NCBI GenBank assembly: GCA_045657945.1
Contig: JAZOUB010000039.1
Span: 14,298 to 78,297 of the forward strand
Origin: HGM04593 sp045657945
GTDB taxonomy: Bacteria; Bacteroidota; Bacteroidia; Bacteroidales; Bacteroidaceae
Length of the DNA: 64,000 bases
Direction of reading: 5' to 3'
The notes beneath the pieces are model-generated. The model made no database searches and was not told the DNA's origin. It saw nothing but the letters and a program-made list of their open reading frames with translations. Positions 24,979 to 34,079 of the stretch are shown here, piece by piece; the first letter of the stretch is position 1; every line of letters starts with the position of its first letter. A program made the position numbers and the translations under genes.

Positions 24979-25118
24979 GATTCTTTGTTGTTTTATAAAG
25001 TGTGACGGCTGGTGCCGGGCGCTGTAGCGTTGCCAACGCAACGCTGCCATAACTTTACAAAAGTAGGAATATTATTTGTCAATACAAATTTTGAGGGGCA
25101 TAAAATGCCATGAAACGG

Positions 25119-25808
25119 TCAAATACCGTTGTACGTGAGGGCAAGTGTGAGGATACTTACCTTGCAGTCGCAACAGCTCTTTATGGCACTTGCGCAGCTG
25201 CACAGGGTGGCACCAGTGGTGAGAATGTCATCTACCAAAAGAATGTGCTGTCCTTCCATTGCCTGGGGATTGGTGGCAGAGAAGATGCCCTCGACATTCT
25301 GCCAACGCTCATCGCGTGTCTTGTGGGTCTGGGTCTCGTTGGCCTTGGTTCGCTTTATCAGGTCTGTGGCCACCGGTATGCCGCTTATCTCGGATATACC
25401 ACGGGCAATGTAGTCACACTGGTTATAGCCACGTTTGCGCTGTTTCTTCCTTGATAGCGGCAGGGGGACAATGAGTGTGATGCCGTCGAAGAAACCGCTT
25501 TCGAGTATCTCATCGGCAGCCATGGCGCCAAGGCGCACACCAATTTGGGGCGCGTTGCGGTATTTCAGTTTGTGGATCAGTGCGTTGTAGGGAGAGCCCT
25601 TGCGGTAGTACATGAAGGATGTGGCACGTTCAATCTCCACCTTGCCCCAGAATGTCTTTTCTATCTCCTCCTTGTGGTGTGGCTCAATCTTTGGAAGTGT
25701 GCACAGGCAGTTGAGGCATATGTCACGTTCCTGGCGTGAGAGTATCTCGCCACACACGCAACAATGGCGCGGAAAGATAAGATCCACGAGGTCAGAAATC
25801 CATTTCAT
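25119..25808 (-). CDS. ComF-like phosphoribosyltransferase-family protein
   Basis: 229 residues. The N-terminus has a four-Cys zinc finger (CCVCGEILS...DICLNC, residues 16-34) and the C-terminal half a PRTase domain with the PRPP loop ILLVDDILTTGATL (about 190). ComF proteins act in DNA uptake in competent bacteria; elsewhere their role is unclear. The start overlaps the end of recX by 17 bp, so the gene is translated with the recX-prmC group. Confidence 0.9.
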   Translation of the reverse strand: MKWISDLVDLIFPRHCCVCGEILSRQERDICLNCLCTLPKIEPHHKEEIEKTFWGKVEIERATSFMYYRKGSPYNALIHKLKYRNAPQIGVRLGAMAADEILESGFFDGITLIVPLPLSRKKQRKRGYNQCDYIARGISEISGIPVATDLIKRTKANETQTHKTRDERWQNVEGIFSATNPQAMEGQHILLVDDILTTGATLCSCASAIKSCCDCKVSILTLALTYNGI

Positions 25809-26271
25809 CGCCTTTGTATTTAATGGTTTTCAATATGAGTGCAGGCTCGTAGCCGCGGCTTGCTGCGTGGCGTATTATCTTCTGCTGTGTGGCAAAATCG
25901 TCCTTGCCTTTTAGCTCACGGCGTTTAATCTCTATAACCTCCTTGAGTGATTGCATGTATGCCTCCTCGTCAATGTTCTCCATGGCTTCCTTTATGTGCT
26001 CCGGTGGCAGGTGCTTCTCGCGCAGTGCTGCGGTTATCTTTATGCGCCCCCAACGGTTGAACTTTACCTTGTCGTTGACAAAAGCATTGCAGTAGCGTGC
26101 CTCGTCGATGAACTTCTCATTGGTGAGCCTTGCAATGATTTTCTCCTGCTCTCCATGTGGTACACCCCATGCAGTGAGCTTTGTGCTCACCTCGCTAATG
26201 CAGCGTTCGCACAGCGTGCAGTAGGCTGCAGCCTTGTTCAGTGCTTCACCGGGAGTAAGTGGTTTTTTCAT
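25792..26271 (-). CDS. recX: RecX-family regulator of RecA
   Basis: 159 residues, all-helical, with three-helix RecX repeats: CISEVSTKLTAWGV, KFIDEARYCNAFVNDKVKFNRWGRIKI and GYEPALILKTIK. RecX binds RecA filaments and limits recombinase activity. It starts 21 bp after prmC and overlaps comF by 17 bp. Confidence 0.92.
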   Translation of the reverse strand: MKKPLTPGEALNKAAAYCTLCERCISEVSTKLTAWGVPHGEQEKIIARLTNEKFIDEARYCNAFVNDKVKFNRWGRIKITAALREKHLPPEHIKEAMENIDEEAYMQSLKEVIEIKRRELKGKDDFATQQKIIRHAASRGYEPALILKTIKYKGDEMDF

Positions 26272-26314
26272 TCACCTTTCACTTTTCAGTTTTCACTTTT
26301 CCCCTTTCCCCTTT
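26272..26314. repeat. TTTTCAC/TTTCCCC simple repeat at the prmC 3' end
   Basis: Imperfect reiteration of TTTCAC(TT) and CCCCTTT units. On the minus strand it covers the last codons and stop of prmC. A similar tract is at 28068-28109 next to the pgi stop. Confidence 0.65.
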
Positions 26315-27147
26315 GGTTTCACGGCTCTAATCATCCTGTCGTTGTCGGCAAAGTCCTTGCGCAGTTCAATGCTTGTGTAGCCAAGCGCAGCAAGCATCTC
26401 CATTGTCTCTTTGCCGTGGGCGCGGTTAATCTCGAAATAGAGACGGCCGCCGGGTTTTAATATAGTCAAGCCTTTTTCGGCTATTGCGCGGTAGAACAGC
26501 AACGGGTCACTGTCGGGCACAAACAGGGCAGTGTGGGGCTCCCAGTCGAGCACATTGCTGTGCATTGTCTCTTTCTCGTTCTCCTTTATATATGGCGGGT
26601 TGCTTACGATAATGTCGAACTGCTCGCCGGTGGGTTCGTATGCCAGAATATCCACCTGCTCAAAAGCAACAGAGCAACCGTTTGCTTTACTGTTCTCTGT
26701 TGCAACGGCAATGGCTTCGTGCGAAATATCACATGCCGTTACCTTGCTCTGTGGCAGCTTGTGGGCAAGGCTCACAGCAATGCAACCGCTTCCCGTGCCA
26801 ATGTCAAGGATGCTCTCACTGCCTGTGGCTTCACTCGCAATCCACTCCACAAGTTCGCTTGTCTCGGGGCGCGGAATCAGCGTCGCCGGTGTAACCTTGA
26901 ACCTCAAGCCGCAAAAGTCACTGTAACCAAGAATGTACTGTATCGGCTCCAGCTTTTTGAGTCGTTCAATGGCGTTGTCGAGCAACGCTTCCTGTTCGGC
27001 TGTGAGGGTGATGTTGTCTTTTAGAAAGTATGCCATTTGCGACACACCAAGCAACTCCGTGGCAATTATGCGTGTGAGCGCAGAGACTTCGCCGGACGTA
27101 TAATAGCCTGAGAGTCCTTCGCTTATCTGCTTGGCAATTGCTTTCAT
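26293..27147 (-). CDS. prmC: Release-factor glutamine N5-methyltransferase
   Basis: 284 residues. SAM-binding motif ILDIGTGSGCIAVSLA (about residue 115) and the catalytic NPPY in IVSNPPYIKENEK (about 182), which binds the glutamine side chain. The N-terminal helical domain is also typical. It methylates the GGQ glutamine of RF1/RF2 in the cytoplasm. The last residues (KPKGKGEK) are encoded by the simple repeat at 26272-26314, so the C-terminus may be variable. It lies 6 bp after the HAD gene. Confidence 0.94.
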   Translation of the reverse strand: MKAIAKQISEGLSGYYTSGEVSALTRIIATELLGVSQMAYFLKDNITLTAEQEALLDNAIERLKKLEPIQYILGYSDFCGLRFKVTPATLIPRPETSELVEWIASEATGSESILDIGTGSGCIAVSLAHKLPQSKVTACDISHEAIAVATENSKANGCSVAFEQVDILAYEPTGEQFDIIVSNPPYIKENEKETMHSNVLDWEPHTALFVPDSDPLLFYRAIAEKGLTILKPGGRLYFEINRAHGKETMEMLAALGYTSIELRKDFADNDRMIRAVKPKGKGEK

Positions 27148-27153
27148 AATGCT

Positions 27154-27888
27154 TTAGCTGTTTATGGCATTGAATAGTTTCTCCCACTCGCTGCAGAGTG
27201 CTTCAATTGATGGAAATACAAGGTTTGCTCCTGCCTGGCTCAAAACCTCATCCTTTAATGGACCTGTATTGGCTGCTACTGTGAAAAGACCTGCTGCAAC
27301 GCCTGCTGTTACGCCAAGCGGTGCATTCTCTACAACTATCACCTCGTCGGGGGCAAAGCCGCCGCGTTCCAACGCCAAAAGATATGGGTCTGGGTAGGGC
27401 TTTCCACGTTTTACGTGGAAACTGCTTATTACATGACCTTCGGCAAAAAGGCCGGGGAAGTTGCTCTGTATGCGGTCGAGCAGGGTAGGGGTGCCGCTGC
27501 CTGTTACAATCATCGGGGTGAGTCCGCAAGCCTTTACCTTCTGCACCAGTTCAAGCGCAAACGGCATTCGTGGAGTGGGTGGGTAGGTGTCGAAGATGGC
27601 GCATTTTGCCTTGCACAGCTCGTCAATAAGTTCCTCTGTTGCGGGCTTGCCGAACTGGTCGAGGCTGGCGGTATTGATGGTGTCGGCACCGGTGCGGCCT
27701 TCGTTCATATATACATCCTCGCGTGAGAATTTGAAACCGGCATCGGTCATCACATGCGACCAGGCATCGGCATGGTAGGGCATGGAGTCGAACAGCACGC
27801 CGTCCATGTCGAACAATACAGCACGCAACTGCAAGGCCTTGTGACCTTGCAGTTGCTTATAATCTTGAATTGCTTTATTGTAATCCAT
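27154..27888 (-). CDS. HAD-superfamily hydrolase, beta-phosphoglucomutase-like
   Basis: 244 residues from MDYNKAIQDYKQLQ (ATG at 27886-27888); a start 13 codons upstream is possible. HAD motifs: LFDMDGVLFDSM (nucleophile Asp), IVTGSGTPTLLDRI (motif II), VKRGKPYPDPYL (motif III Lys) and VVENAPLGVTAGVAAG (motif IV; Glu/Asn variant). A helical cap follows motif I. Family members dephosphorylate sugar phosphates or act as phosphoglucomutases. First gene of the prmC-recX-comF group. Confidence 0.9.
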   Translation of the reverse strand: MDYNKAIQDYKQLQGHKALQLRAVLFDMDGVLFDSMPYHADAWSHVMTDAGFKFSREDVYMNEGRTGADTINTASLDQFGKPATEELIDELCKAKCAIFDTYPPTPRMPFALELVQKVKACGLTPMIVTGSGTPTLLDRIQSNFPGLFAEGHVISSFHVKRGKPYPDPYLLALERGGFAPDEVIVVENAPLGVTAGVAAGLFTVAANTGPLKDEVLSQAGANLVFPSIEALCSEWEKLFNAINS

Positions 27889-28067
27889 TAAAGACTGTTT
27901 GTTAATTATTTGAATGAGATTCCTCAAAAAGTCAGGGTGATTGAAACTGCTTTTGTTCGCTTACTTGCAGTTTTCACCTTTGACAACACTCGCTTATCGC
28001 GTCCCGCAGGGCACGACCTACAGCCGTGCTACCTGCGACCATCCGCTGCTCATGTTATCGAAACTTC

Positions 28068-28109
28068 GTTTTCACTTTTCCGTTTTCACTTTTCACTTTT
28101 CACTTTTTC
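28068..28109. repeat. TTTTCAC simple repeat beyond pgi
   Basis: About five imperfect TTTTCAC(T) units, ending 4 bp before the pgi stop codon position. Same type as at 26272-26314. Confidence 0.7.
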
Positions 28110-28112
28110 TTA

Positions 28113-29456
28113 TTACAGTCTTGCGCGGATTGCCTTGCTCTCCTCCTCGTAACCTGGTTTGTCGAGCAATGCGAACATGTTCTTCTTGTAAGCCTCTACA
28201 CCCGGCTGGTTGAATGGGTTCACGCCCAATACATAACCGCTGATACCGCAGCCAATCTCAAAGAAGTAGAGAAGCTGCCCGATGTAGTATGCGTTGAGCT
28301 CAGGGATTGAGATGCGGATGTTGGGCACGCCACCGTCAACGTGTGCAAGCTGTGTACCAAGCTCGGCCATCTTGTTTACCTCATCAACGTGCTTGCCTGC
28401 GAGGAAGTTGAGACCGTCGAGGTTCTCCTCGTCGCTTGGAACGGTGAGTGAGCTGTTTGGCTTCTCGATAGAGAGCACTGTCTCAAAGATTGTGCGCTCG
28501 CCCTCCTGAATCCACTGACCCATTGAGTGAAGGTCGGTTGTGAAGTCAACCGATGCAGGGAAGATACCCTTGTTCTCCTTGCCCTCGCTCTCGCCGTAGA
28601 GCTGCTTCCACCACTCGGATGTGAAGTGGAGCTTTGGCTGGTAGTTCACGAGAATCTCAATCTTCTTGCCATCGGCATAGAGTGCGTTACGTGTAGCTGC
28701 ATACATTGCTGCAATGTTCTCCTCGAATGGAACCTCGGGAGCGCAGTTTTTCTCCATATCGGTTGCACCCTGTACAAGTGCCTCGATGTCGAAGCCTGCA
28801 ACTGCGATTGGCAACAAGCCTACCGGTGTGAGAACAGAGAAACGGCCACCTACATTGTCGGGGATGATGAAGCTCTTGTAACCCTCCTTGTTTGCTGTGA
28901 TGCGTGCTGCACCCTTCACTGCGTCGGTGATGGCAACGATAACCTTGCTTGCCATCTCCTTACCGCGCTGGTCCTCACACTGCTTCTTCAAGAGACGGAA
29001 TGCAAGGGCTGTCTCGGTTGTTGTACCAGACTTTGAGATGTTGATTACACCGAACTTCTTGTCCTTGAGGTACTCTGTGAGCTCATAGAGGTAGTCCTCG
29101 CTGATGTTATGGCCGGCGAAGATGACGCGTGGGTTCTTGTTGTCGCCGATGAGAGCTGCAAAGTTGTTGCTGAGTGCCTCGATAACGGCGCGTGCACCAA
29201 GGTAACTGCCACCGATACCAGCAACAACCACAACCTCGCAGTTCTCGCGGAGTGTCTGTGCTGTAGCGTTGATGTCGGCAATGTGCTCCTTTGTGATTGA
29301 TGATGGGAGGTGCAACCAGCCAAGGAAGTCGTTGCCTGGGAGTGAACCGTCCTCAAGAGCTGCCTGTGCGCGTTTAACCTGTGGCTCAAGAGCCAAAATC
29401 TGCTCACGGGTTACAAAACCTGTAACCTTGTCAATGTTAAGTGTTATATTTTTCAT
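28113..29456 (-). CDS. pgi: Glucose-6-phosphate isomerase
   Basis: 447 residues, the shorter bacterial PGI form. Signatures: VVAGIGGSYLGARAVIEAL (about 77), NISKSGTTTETALAFRLL (about 137, sugar-phosphate loop), and catalytic Glu in the YGESEGKENKGIFP region (about 285). It interconverts glucose-6-phosphate and fructose-6-phosphate in glycolysis. The final gene of a six-gene run with gpsA 12 bp upstream. Confidence 0.95.
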   Translation of the reverse strand: MKNITLNIDKVTGFVTREQILALEPQVKRAQAALEDGSLPGNDFLGWLHLPSSITKEHIADINATAQTLRENCEVVVVAGIGGSYLGARAVIEALSNNFAALIGDNKNPRVIFAGHNISEDYLYELTEYLKDKKFGVINISKSGTTTETALAFRLLKKQCEDQRGKEMASKVIVAITDAVKGAARITANKEGYKSFIIPDNVGGRFSVLTPVGLLPIAVAGFDIEALVQGATDMEKNCAPEVPFEENIAAMYAATRNALYADGKKIEILVNYQPKLHFTSEWWKQLYGESEGKENKGIFPASVDFTTDLHSMGQWIQEGERTIFETVLSIEKPNSSLTVPSDEENLDGLNFLAGKHVDEVNKMAELGTQLAHVDGGVPNIRISIPELNAYYIGQLLYFFEIGCGISGYVLGVNPFNQPGVEAYKKNMFALLDKPGYEEESKAIRARL

Positions 29457-29468
29457 TGTTATTCTATT

Positions 29469-30467
29469 TTACTTGAATGAGTCTGTCAAAAGTTTGATTT
29501 CAATTACCGGTGAGATGCCCTCGTAAAGAATGTTGTACACGGCGTCGATGATTGGGGTGTTGATGCGGTAGTGCTCATTGATTTCCTTGATGCACTTTGC
29601 TGCATAGTAACCCTCGGCAATCATCTCCATCTCAATCTGCGCGTTCTTCACTGAGTAACCCTTACCGATCATGCTACCGAATACGCGGTTACGGCTGAAC
29701 TTTGAGTAACCGGTAACCAAAAGGTCGCCCATATATACCGAGTCGTTGATGGTGCGCTCGATGGGGTGTACCACATTGAGGAAACGGTTCATCTCAATGG
29801 CTGCATTGGACATGAGCACGGCCTGGAAGTTGTCGCCATACTTCAAACCGCTGCAGATACCGGCTGCAATAGCATAGATGTTCTTGAGAACCGAACCATA
29901 CTCAATACCCACAACGTCGTCGCTTACCGATGTCTTAATGAAACTGCTACCGAGTTTCTTTGCAAACTGCTTTGCGTGATCAATGTTTGCACAGCCCACG
30001 GTTAGGTATGAAAGACGCTCAAGCGCCACCTCTTCGGCGTGACAAGGACCTGCAATAGCTGCAATGTTGTCGTATGGCACCTTATATACCTTGTTGAAGT
30101 ATTCCGAGATGATGAGGTTCTCCTCCGGCACAATACCCTTGATGGCGTTGACAATGAATTTGTCCTCGAGGTCGGCCTTCAGTTTCTTCAAGTGGTTCTT
30201 GAGGTAGGGCGATGGTGTAACGAACACCAGAATGTCGCTCTCCTTTACAATCTTGTTGATGTCTGACGAGAAGTTGATTCTGTTGGTGTCGAATTTTACC
30301 GATGAAAGGTAAGCCGGGTTATGACCGAGGCGTTTGAAATCCTCGATGCGGTCCTCACGTCTGATGTACCAGTTTATGGTTTCGACATTATTGAGCAGAA
30401 TCTTGGCGATAGCCGTTGCCCAACTGCCGCCACCCATAATGGCAACCTGTTTGTTGGATAGTTCCAT
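29469..30467 (-). CDS. gpsA: Glycerol-3-phosphate dehydrogenase [NAD(P)+]
   Basis: 332 residues. N-terminal NAD-binding motif IMGGGSWATAIAKIL, catalytic-domain signature VGIEYGSVLKNIYAIAAGI (about 188-206, containing the conserved Lys) and GDLLVTGYSKFSRNRVFG. It reduces dihydroxyacetone phosphate to sn-glycerol-3-phosphate for phospholipid synthesis. Gaps of 17 bp to lysS and 12 bp to pgi imply an operon. Confidence 0.95.
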   Translation of the reverse strand: MELSNKQVAIMGGGSWATAIAKILLNNVETINWYIRREDRIEDFKRLGHNPAYLSSVKFDTNRINFSSDINKIVKESDILVFVTPSPYLKNHLKKLKADLEDKFIVNAIKGIVPEENLIISEYFNKVYKVPYDNIAAIAGPCHAEEVALERLSYLTVGCANIDHAKQFAKKLGSSFIKTSVSDDVVGIEYGSVLKNIYAIAAGICSGLKYGDNFQAVLMSNAAIEMNRFLNVVHPIERTINDSVYMGDLLVTGYSKFSRNRVFGSMIGKGYSVKNAQIEMEMIAEGYYAAKCIKEINEHYRINTPIIDAVYNILYEGISPVIEIKLLTDSFK

Positions 30468-30484
30468 AATTCTGTATTTTAGTG

Positions 30485-32212
30485 TTAACCGAGCTTTTCA
30501 ATCCACGCAGCAACATCGTTTACCGATGGTGTGGTGTAGCCCAATTTGAACTTCTTGTTGATGCCGCCGATTTCCATCTGGATCTTCTGGGCATTGCCGC
30601 CCTTGAGGTCATTTACAAGGTTGTAACCGGCCTTGTGGAGTACAGGCACCCACTCCTCGGGAACGCCGATGACTGCAAATGCAGCCGCGTTGTCCTTTGG
30701 GACTTTCTTCTCGGGGCGCATCTGTGGGAAGAAAAGTACCTCCTGGATGGTTGTCTGGCCTGTCATGAGCATTGCAAGACGGTCCATGCCGATACCCATA
30801 CCCGATGTTGGAGGCATACCATACTCAAGCGCGCGTACGAAGTCCTTGTCAATGAACATAGCCTCGTCGTCGCCCTTCTCGCTCAGGCGCAACTGCTCCT
30901 GGAAACGTTCGGCCTGGTCAATTGGGTCATTGAGCTCGCTGTATGCGTTACAGAGCTCCTTACCGTTGACCATGAGCTCGAAACGCTCGGTGAGGTCGGG
31001 GTTGTTGCGGTGACGCTTGCACAGAGGTGACATCTCGATGGGGTAGTCTGTGATGAATGTTGGCTGGATGTAGTTGCCCTCGCAGAACTCACCGAAAATC
31101 TCGTCGATGAGCTTGCCTTTACCCATTGTCTCGTCAACCTCCATCTTCAACTCCTTGCAGATTGCGAAAATCTCCTCCTCGCTCTTGCCGTTGAGATCGT
31201 AGCCTGTGAACTCCTTGATAGAGTCGAGCATTGTAACGCGGCGGAATGGTGCCTTGAAGCTGATGGTGTGCTCGCCAACCTGAACATCTGTTGTACCGTT
31301 TACATCGAGTGCAATCTTCTCGAGCATCTGCTCTGTGAAGCACATCATCCAATTATAGTCCTTGTATGATACATATATCTCCATGCAAGTGAACTCGGGG
31401 TTGTGTGTGCGGTCCATACCCTCGTTGCGGAAGTTCTTTGAGAACTCATATACACCCTCGAAACCACCAACGATAAGGCGCTTGAGGTAGAGCTCGTTTG
31501 CGATACGCAGGTAGAGAGGAATGTCGAGCGCGTTGTGGTGTGTGATGAACGGACGAGCCGCAGCACCACCGGGGATTGACTGCAATACGGGTGTCTCAAC
31601 CTCCATGTAGCCCTTTGAGTTGAAGAACTCGCGCATTGAGCTGTAGATCTTGTTACGCTTTATGAAGATTTCCTTCACATCGTCGTTTACAACAAGATCG
31701 ACGTAACGCTGGCGATAACGCAACTCGGGATCCTCGAAACGGTCGTATGCCACGCCGTCCTTGTACTTCACGATTGGCAATGGGCGGATGCTCTTTGAAA
31801 GGAATGTGAGTTCCTTTGCGTGAACTGTGATCTCGCCTGTCTGTGTGCGGAACACGATACCCTTGATACCTACGAAGTCGCCGATGTCGAGCAAGCGCTT
31901 GAAGAGTACATTGTAGCCGTCTTTGTTCTCGCCCGGGCAGATGTCATCGCGTGTGATATATACCTGTACACGGCCCTTTGAGTCCTGCAACTCGATGAAT
32001 GATGCCTTACCCATTACGCGGCGGCTCATCATGCGGCCTGCAATGCAAACCTCACGAGGCTCGTCCTCGTCCTTGAATTCAGCAATTATATCTGTTGAAA
32101 ATGCATTTGTTGGGTATTCGGCTGCGGGGTAGGGCTCAATGCCCAAGTTGCGCAGCTCGGCAAGTGCCTCGCGGCGTACAATCTCCTGTTCGCTAAGTTC
32201 TAGAATGTTCAT
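30485..32212 (-). CDS. lysS: Lysyl-tRNA synthetase, class II
   Basis: 575 residues. N-terminal OB-fold anticodon-binding domain (about 60-150; VCIAGRMMSRRVMGKASF), class II motif 2 (FSKNFRNEGMDRTHNPEFTCMEIY) and motif 3 (GMGIGMDRLAMLMTG). The protein is about 65 residues longer than E. coli LysS; the C-terminal extension (VPEEWVPVLHKAGYNLVNDL) looks like a helix-hairpin module and is usual in Bacteroidales. Transcribed between a UDP-glucuronate decarboxylase-like gene and gpsA. Confidence 0.96.
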   Translation of the reverse strand: MNILELSEQEIVRREALAELRNLGIEPYPAAEYPTNAFSTDIIAEFKDEDEPREVCIAGRMMSRRVMGKASFIELQDSKGRVQVYITRDDICPGENKDGYNVLFKRLLDIGDFVGIKGIVFRTQTGEITVHAKELTFLSKSIRPLPIVKYKDGVAYDRFEDPELRYRQRYVDLVVNDDVKEIFIKRNKIYSSMREFFNSKGYMEVETPVLQSIPGGAAARPFITHHNALDIPLYLRIANELYLKRLIVGGFEGVYEFSKNFRNEGMDRTHNPEFTCMEIYVSYKDYNWMMCFTEQMLEKIALDVNGTTDVQVGEHTISFKAPFRRVTMLDSIKEFTGYDLNGKSEEEIFAICKELKMEVDETMGKGKLIDEIFGEFCEGNYIQPTFITDYPIEMSPLCKRHRNNPDLTERFELMVNGKELCNAYSELNDPIDQAERFQEQLRLSEKGDDEAMFIDKDFVRALEYGMPPTSGMGIGMDRLAMLMTGQTTIQEVLFFPQMRPEKKVPKDNAAAFAVIGVPEEWVPVLHKAGYNLVNDLKGGNAQKIQMEIGGINKKFKLGYTTPSVNDVAAWIEKLG

Positions 32213-32225
32213 TGTTATTGTGTTT

Positions 32226-33161
32226 TTATATTAGTTTCTTAAAATAGTCTATTGTGTGTCCCAAACCTTCGTCGAGCTTTATGTTTGGCTGCCAGCCACC
32301 CAGCATGCGGTTGGCAAGTGAAATGTCCGGTTTACGCTGGCGTGGGTCGTCCTGTGGCAGCGGCTCGAATACAATCTTTGATTTTGAGCCTGTGAGCTCA
32401 ATTACCTTCTCGGCCAGTTCGAGCATGGTAAACTCTCCTGGGTTACCGATGTTCACAGGACCAGTGAAGTCGTCGCCGGTCTCCATCATGCGCACCATGC
32501 CCTCTACAAGGTCATCGACGTATTGGAAACTGCGTGTCTGCTTTCCGTCTCCATAGATGGTGATGTCGTTACCCTTGAGAGCTTGTACTATGAAGTTCGA
32601 CACCACGCGGCCGTCGTTCATGCTCATGCGTGGACCGTAGGTGTTGAATATGCGTATGATTTTTATGCGCAGGTTGTTCTGGCGATGATAGTCCATGAAG
32701 AGAGTCTCGGCACAACGCTTGCCCTCGTCATAGCATGAGCGTATGCCAATGGGGTTTACATTGCCCCAGTACTCTTCGACCTGAGGGTGTATGTGCGGGT
32801 CGCCATATACCTCACTTGTCGATGCTTGCAGTATCTTTGCTCCTACTCGCTTTGCAAGACCCAACATGTTCATTGAACCAATCACACATGTCTGTATTGT
32901 CTTTACAGGGTCGTGCTGGTAGTGCACGGGCGATGCAGGACATGCAAGATTGTATATCTCATCGACCTCGGCCGTGTAGGGCTGTGTAATATCGTGGCGG
33001 ACAAGCTCGAAATGGTCATTGCCAATGAGGTGGCGGATGTTGTCCTTGCTGCCTGTGAAATAGTTGTCGAGGCAGATGACGTCGTTTCCGTCATTGAGCA
33101 GTCGCTCGCATAGATGAGAACCAATGAAACCGGCTCCTCCTGTTACAAGTATTCTTTTCAT
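32226..33161 (-). CDS. UDP-glucuronate decarboxylase-like NAD-dependent epimerase (UXS type)
   Basis: 311 residues, extended SDR. TGGAGFIGSHL at residues 7-17, YNLACPASPVHYQHDP (about 68-83, the UXS-type active-site Pro-rich segment), STSEVYGDP (Thr/Ser/Glu), Tyr and Lys in SCYDEGKR, and RIFNTYGPRMSMNDGRVVSNF. Together these are characteristic of UDP-xylose synthase rather than UDP-galactose epimerase. Product: UDP-xylose or a relative, for surface glycans. It has 9- and 13-bp gaps to its operon neighbours, a coiled-coil protein and lysS. Confidence 0.9.
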   Translation of the reverse strand: MKRILVTGGAGFIGSHLCERLLNDGNDVICLDNYFTGSKDNIRHLIGNDHFELVRHDITQPYTAEVDEIYNLACPASPVHYQHDPVKTIQTCVIGSMNMLGLAKRVGAKILQASTSEVYGDPHIHPQVEEYWGNVNPIGIRSCYDEGKRCAETLFMDYHRQNNLRIKIIRIFNTYGPRMSMNDGRVVSNFIVQALKGNDITIYGDGKQTRSFQYVDDLVEGMVRMMETGDDFTGPVNIGNPGEFTMLELAEKVIELTGSKSKIVFEPLPQDDPRQRKPDISLANRMLGGWQPNIKLDEGLGHTIDYFKKLI

Positions 33162-33170
33162 CTCCTTTTA

Positions 33171-34067
33171 TTATTCAAAGTAGGCACTTCCTTCGCCAAT
33201 CATGTTACCGTCAACAAAGATATATGCATTGTAGTTCCCTTTCTGCAAGGTCTCCTCAATGTTCCAATAGAACTCAAGATCCAACTTCTCGCTGGTAAAC
33301 TCGAACTCCTTGCACATTGAATAGCTCATGTCGCGGTTCTGATACTTGAATGTGTTGCTGTAGCCCTTTGTCAAAGGCTCACCGCTAGGTTGCATGATTC
33401 TCACATATGCAACCTTGTCTCCGGTGCTTGCTGTTACATTCTTCGAGATGGTGCAACTTACGCTAATCTGCTTTGCCTTTTTTACATTACTTGTCTCCTT
33501 GCCATTGCTACGCAACATCTTTATCTCAATATTCGTTGCATCGAGTTGAGCGGCAATATCTACCTTCTCCTCTAGTACCTTTTTCTCTTTTTCAAGTTCT
33601 ATCTTTTCTCTTTCGGCTTTTTTCTTTCCTGCAATGAGTTTGGAATTCTCATCCTTCAGTTCGGTATTCTCGCGGTAGAGTTCATCGATCTGCCTTGTGT
33701 AGTCGGCAAGAACCTCGCGCAAAGTCTTCAATTCGTTTTTAAGTCGTTTGATCTCGGCTGCACTTGTTGCTTTAGTGTTTTGCAACTCTTCAAGCAACTG
33801 CTGTGTGCGCAGTTGCTCCTGTTCAAGCTTGACTAATAGCGAATCGTTGCTGATTACCTTGCTTTTCTCCTCCTCGTACAGCATCTGTACATTCTGGAGG
33901 TCGTTGAGCATCTCCTCTTTTTCAAGAGAGATGTACTCTTCAAACTCTTTGTTCTGCTTCTTGCTCTCCTTGAGATTTATCAGGACGATGGTCATACCTA
34001 TTGCCAAAGCGGCAGCAAGCACACTCAGTGATATGATTATAATCTTTTTCTTATCCTTCTTTGTCAT
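33171..34067 (-). CDS. Membrane-anchored coiled-coil protein
   Basis: 298 residues. A short basic start (MTKKDKKK) and one transmembrane helix (about 8-31; IIIISLSVLAAALAIGMTIVL) are followed by a long heptad-rich Glu/Lys/Leu coiled coil (about 35-190) and a C-terminal beta-rich domain (VSCTISKNVTASTGDKVAYV...). Probably exposed to the periplasm, with the coiled coil as a spacer. No known family recognised; cell-envelope role inferred only from topology. It lies 12 bp after valS and 9 bp before the UXS-like gene. Confidence 0.8.
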   Translation of the reverse strand: MTKKDKKKIIIISLSVLAAALAIGMTIVLINLKESKKQNKEFEEYISLEKEEMLNDLQNVQMLYEEEKSKVISNDSLLVKLEQEQLRTQQLLEELQNTKATSAAEIKRLKNELKTLREVLADYTRQIDELYRENTELKDENSKLIAGKKKAEREKIELEKEKKVLEEKVDIAAQLDATNIEIKMLRSNGKETSNVKKAKQISVSCTISKNVTASTGDKVAYVRIMQPSGEPLTKGYSNTFKYQNRDMSYSMCKEFEFTSEKLDLEFYWNIEETLQKGNYNAYIFVDGNMIGEGSAYFE

Positions 34068-34079
34068 TTCGTAAATTTG

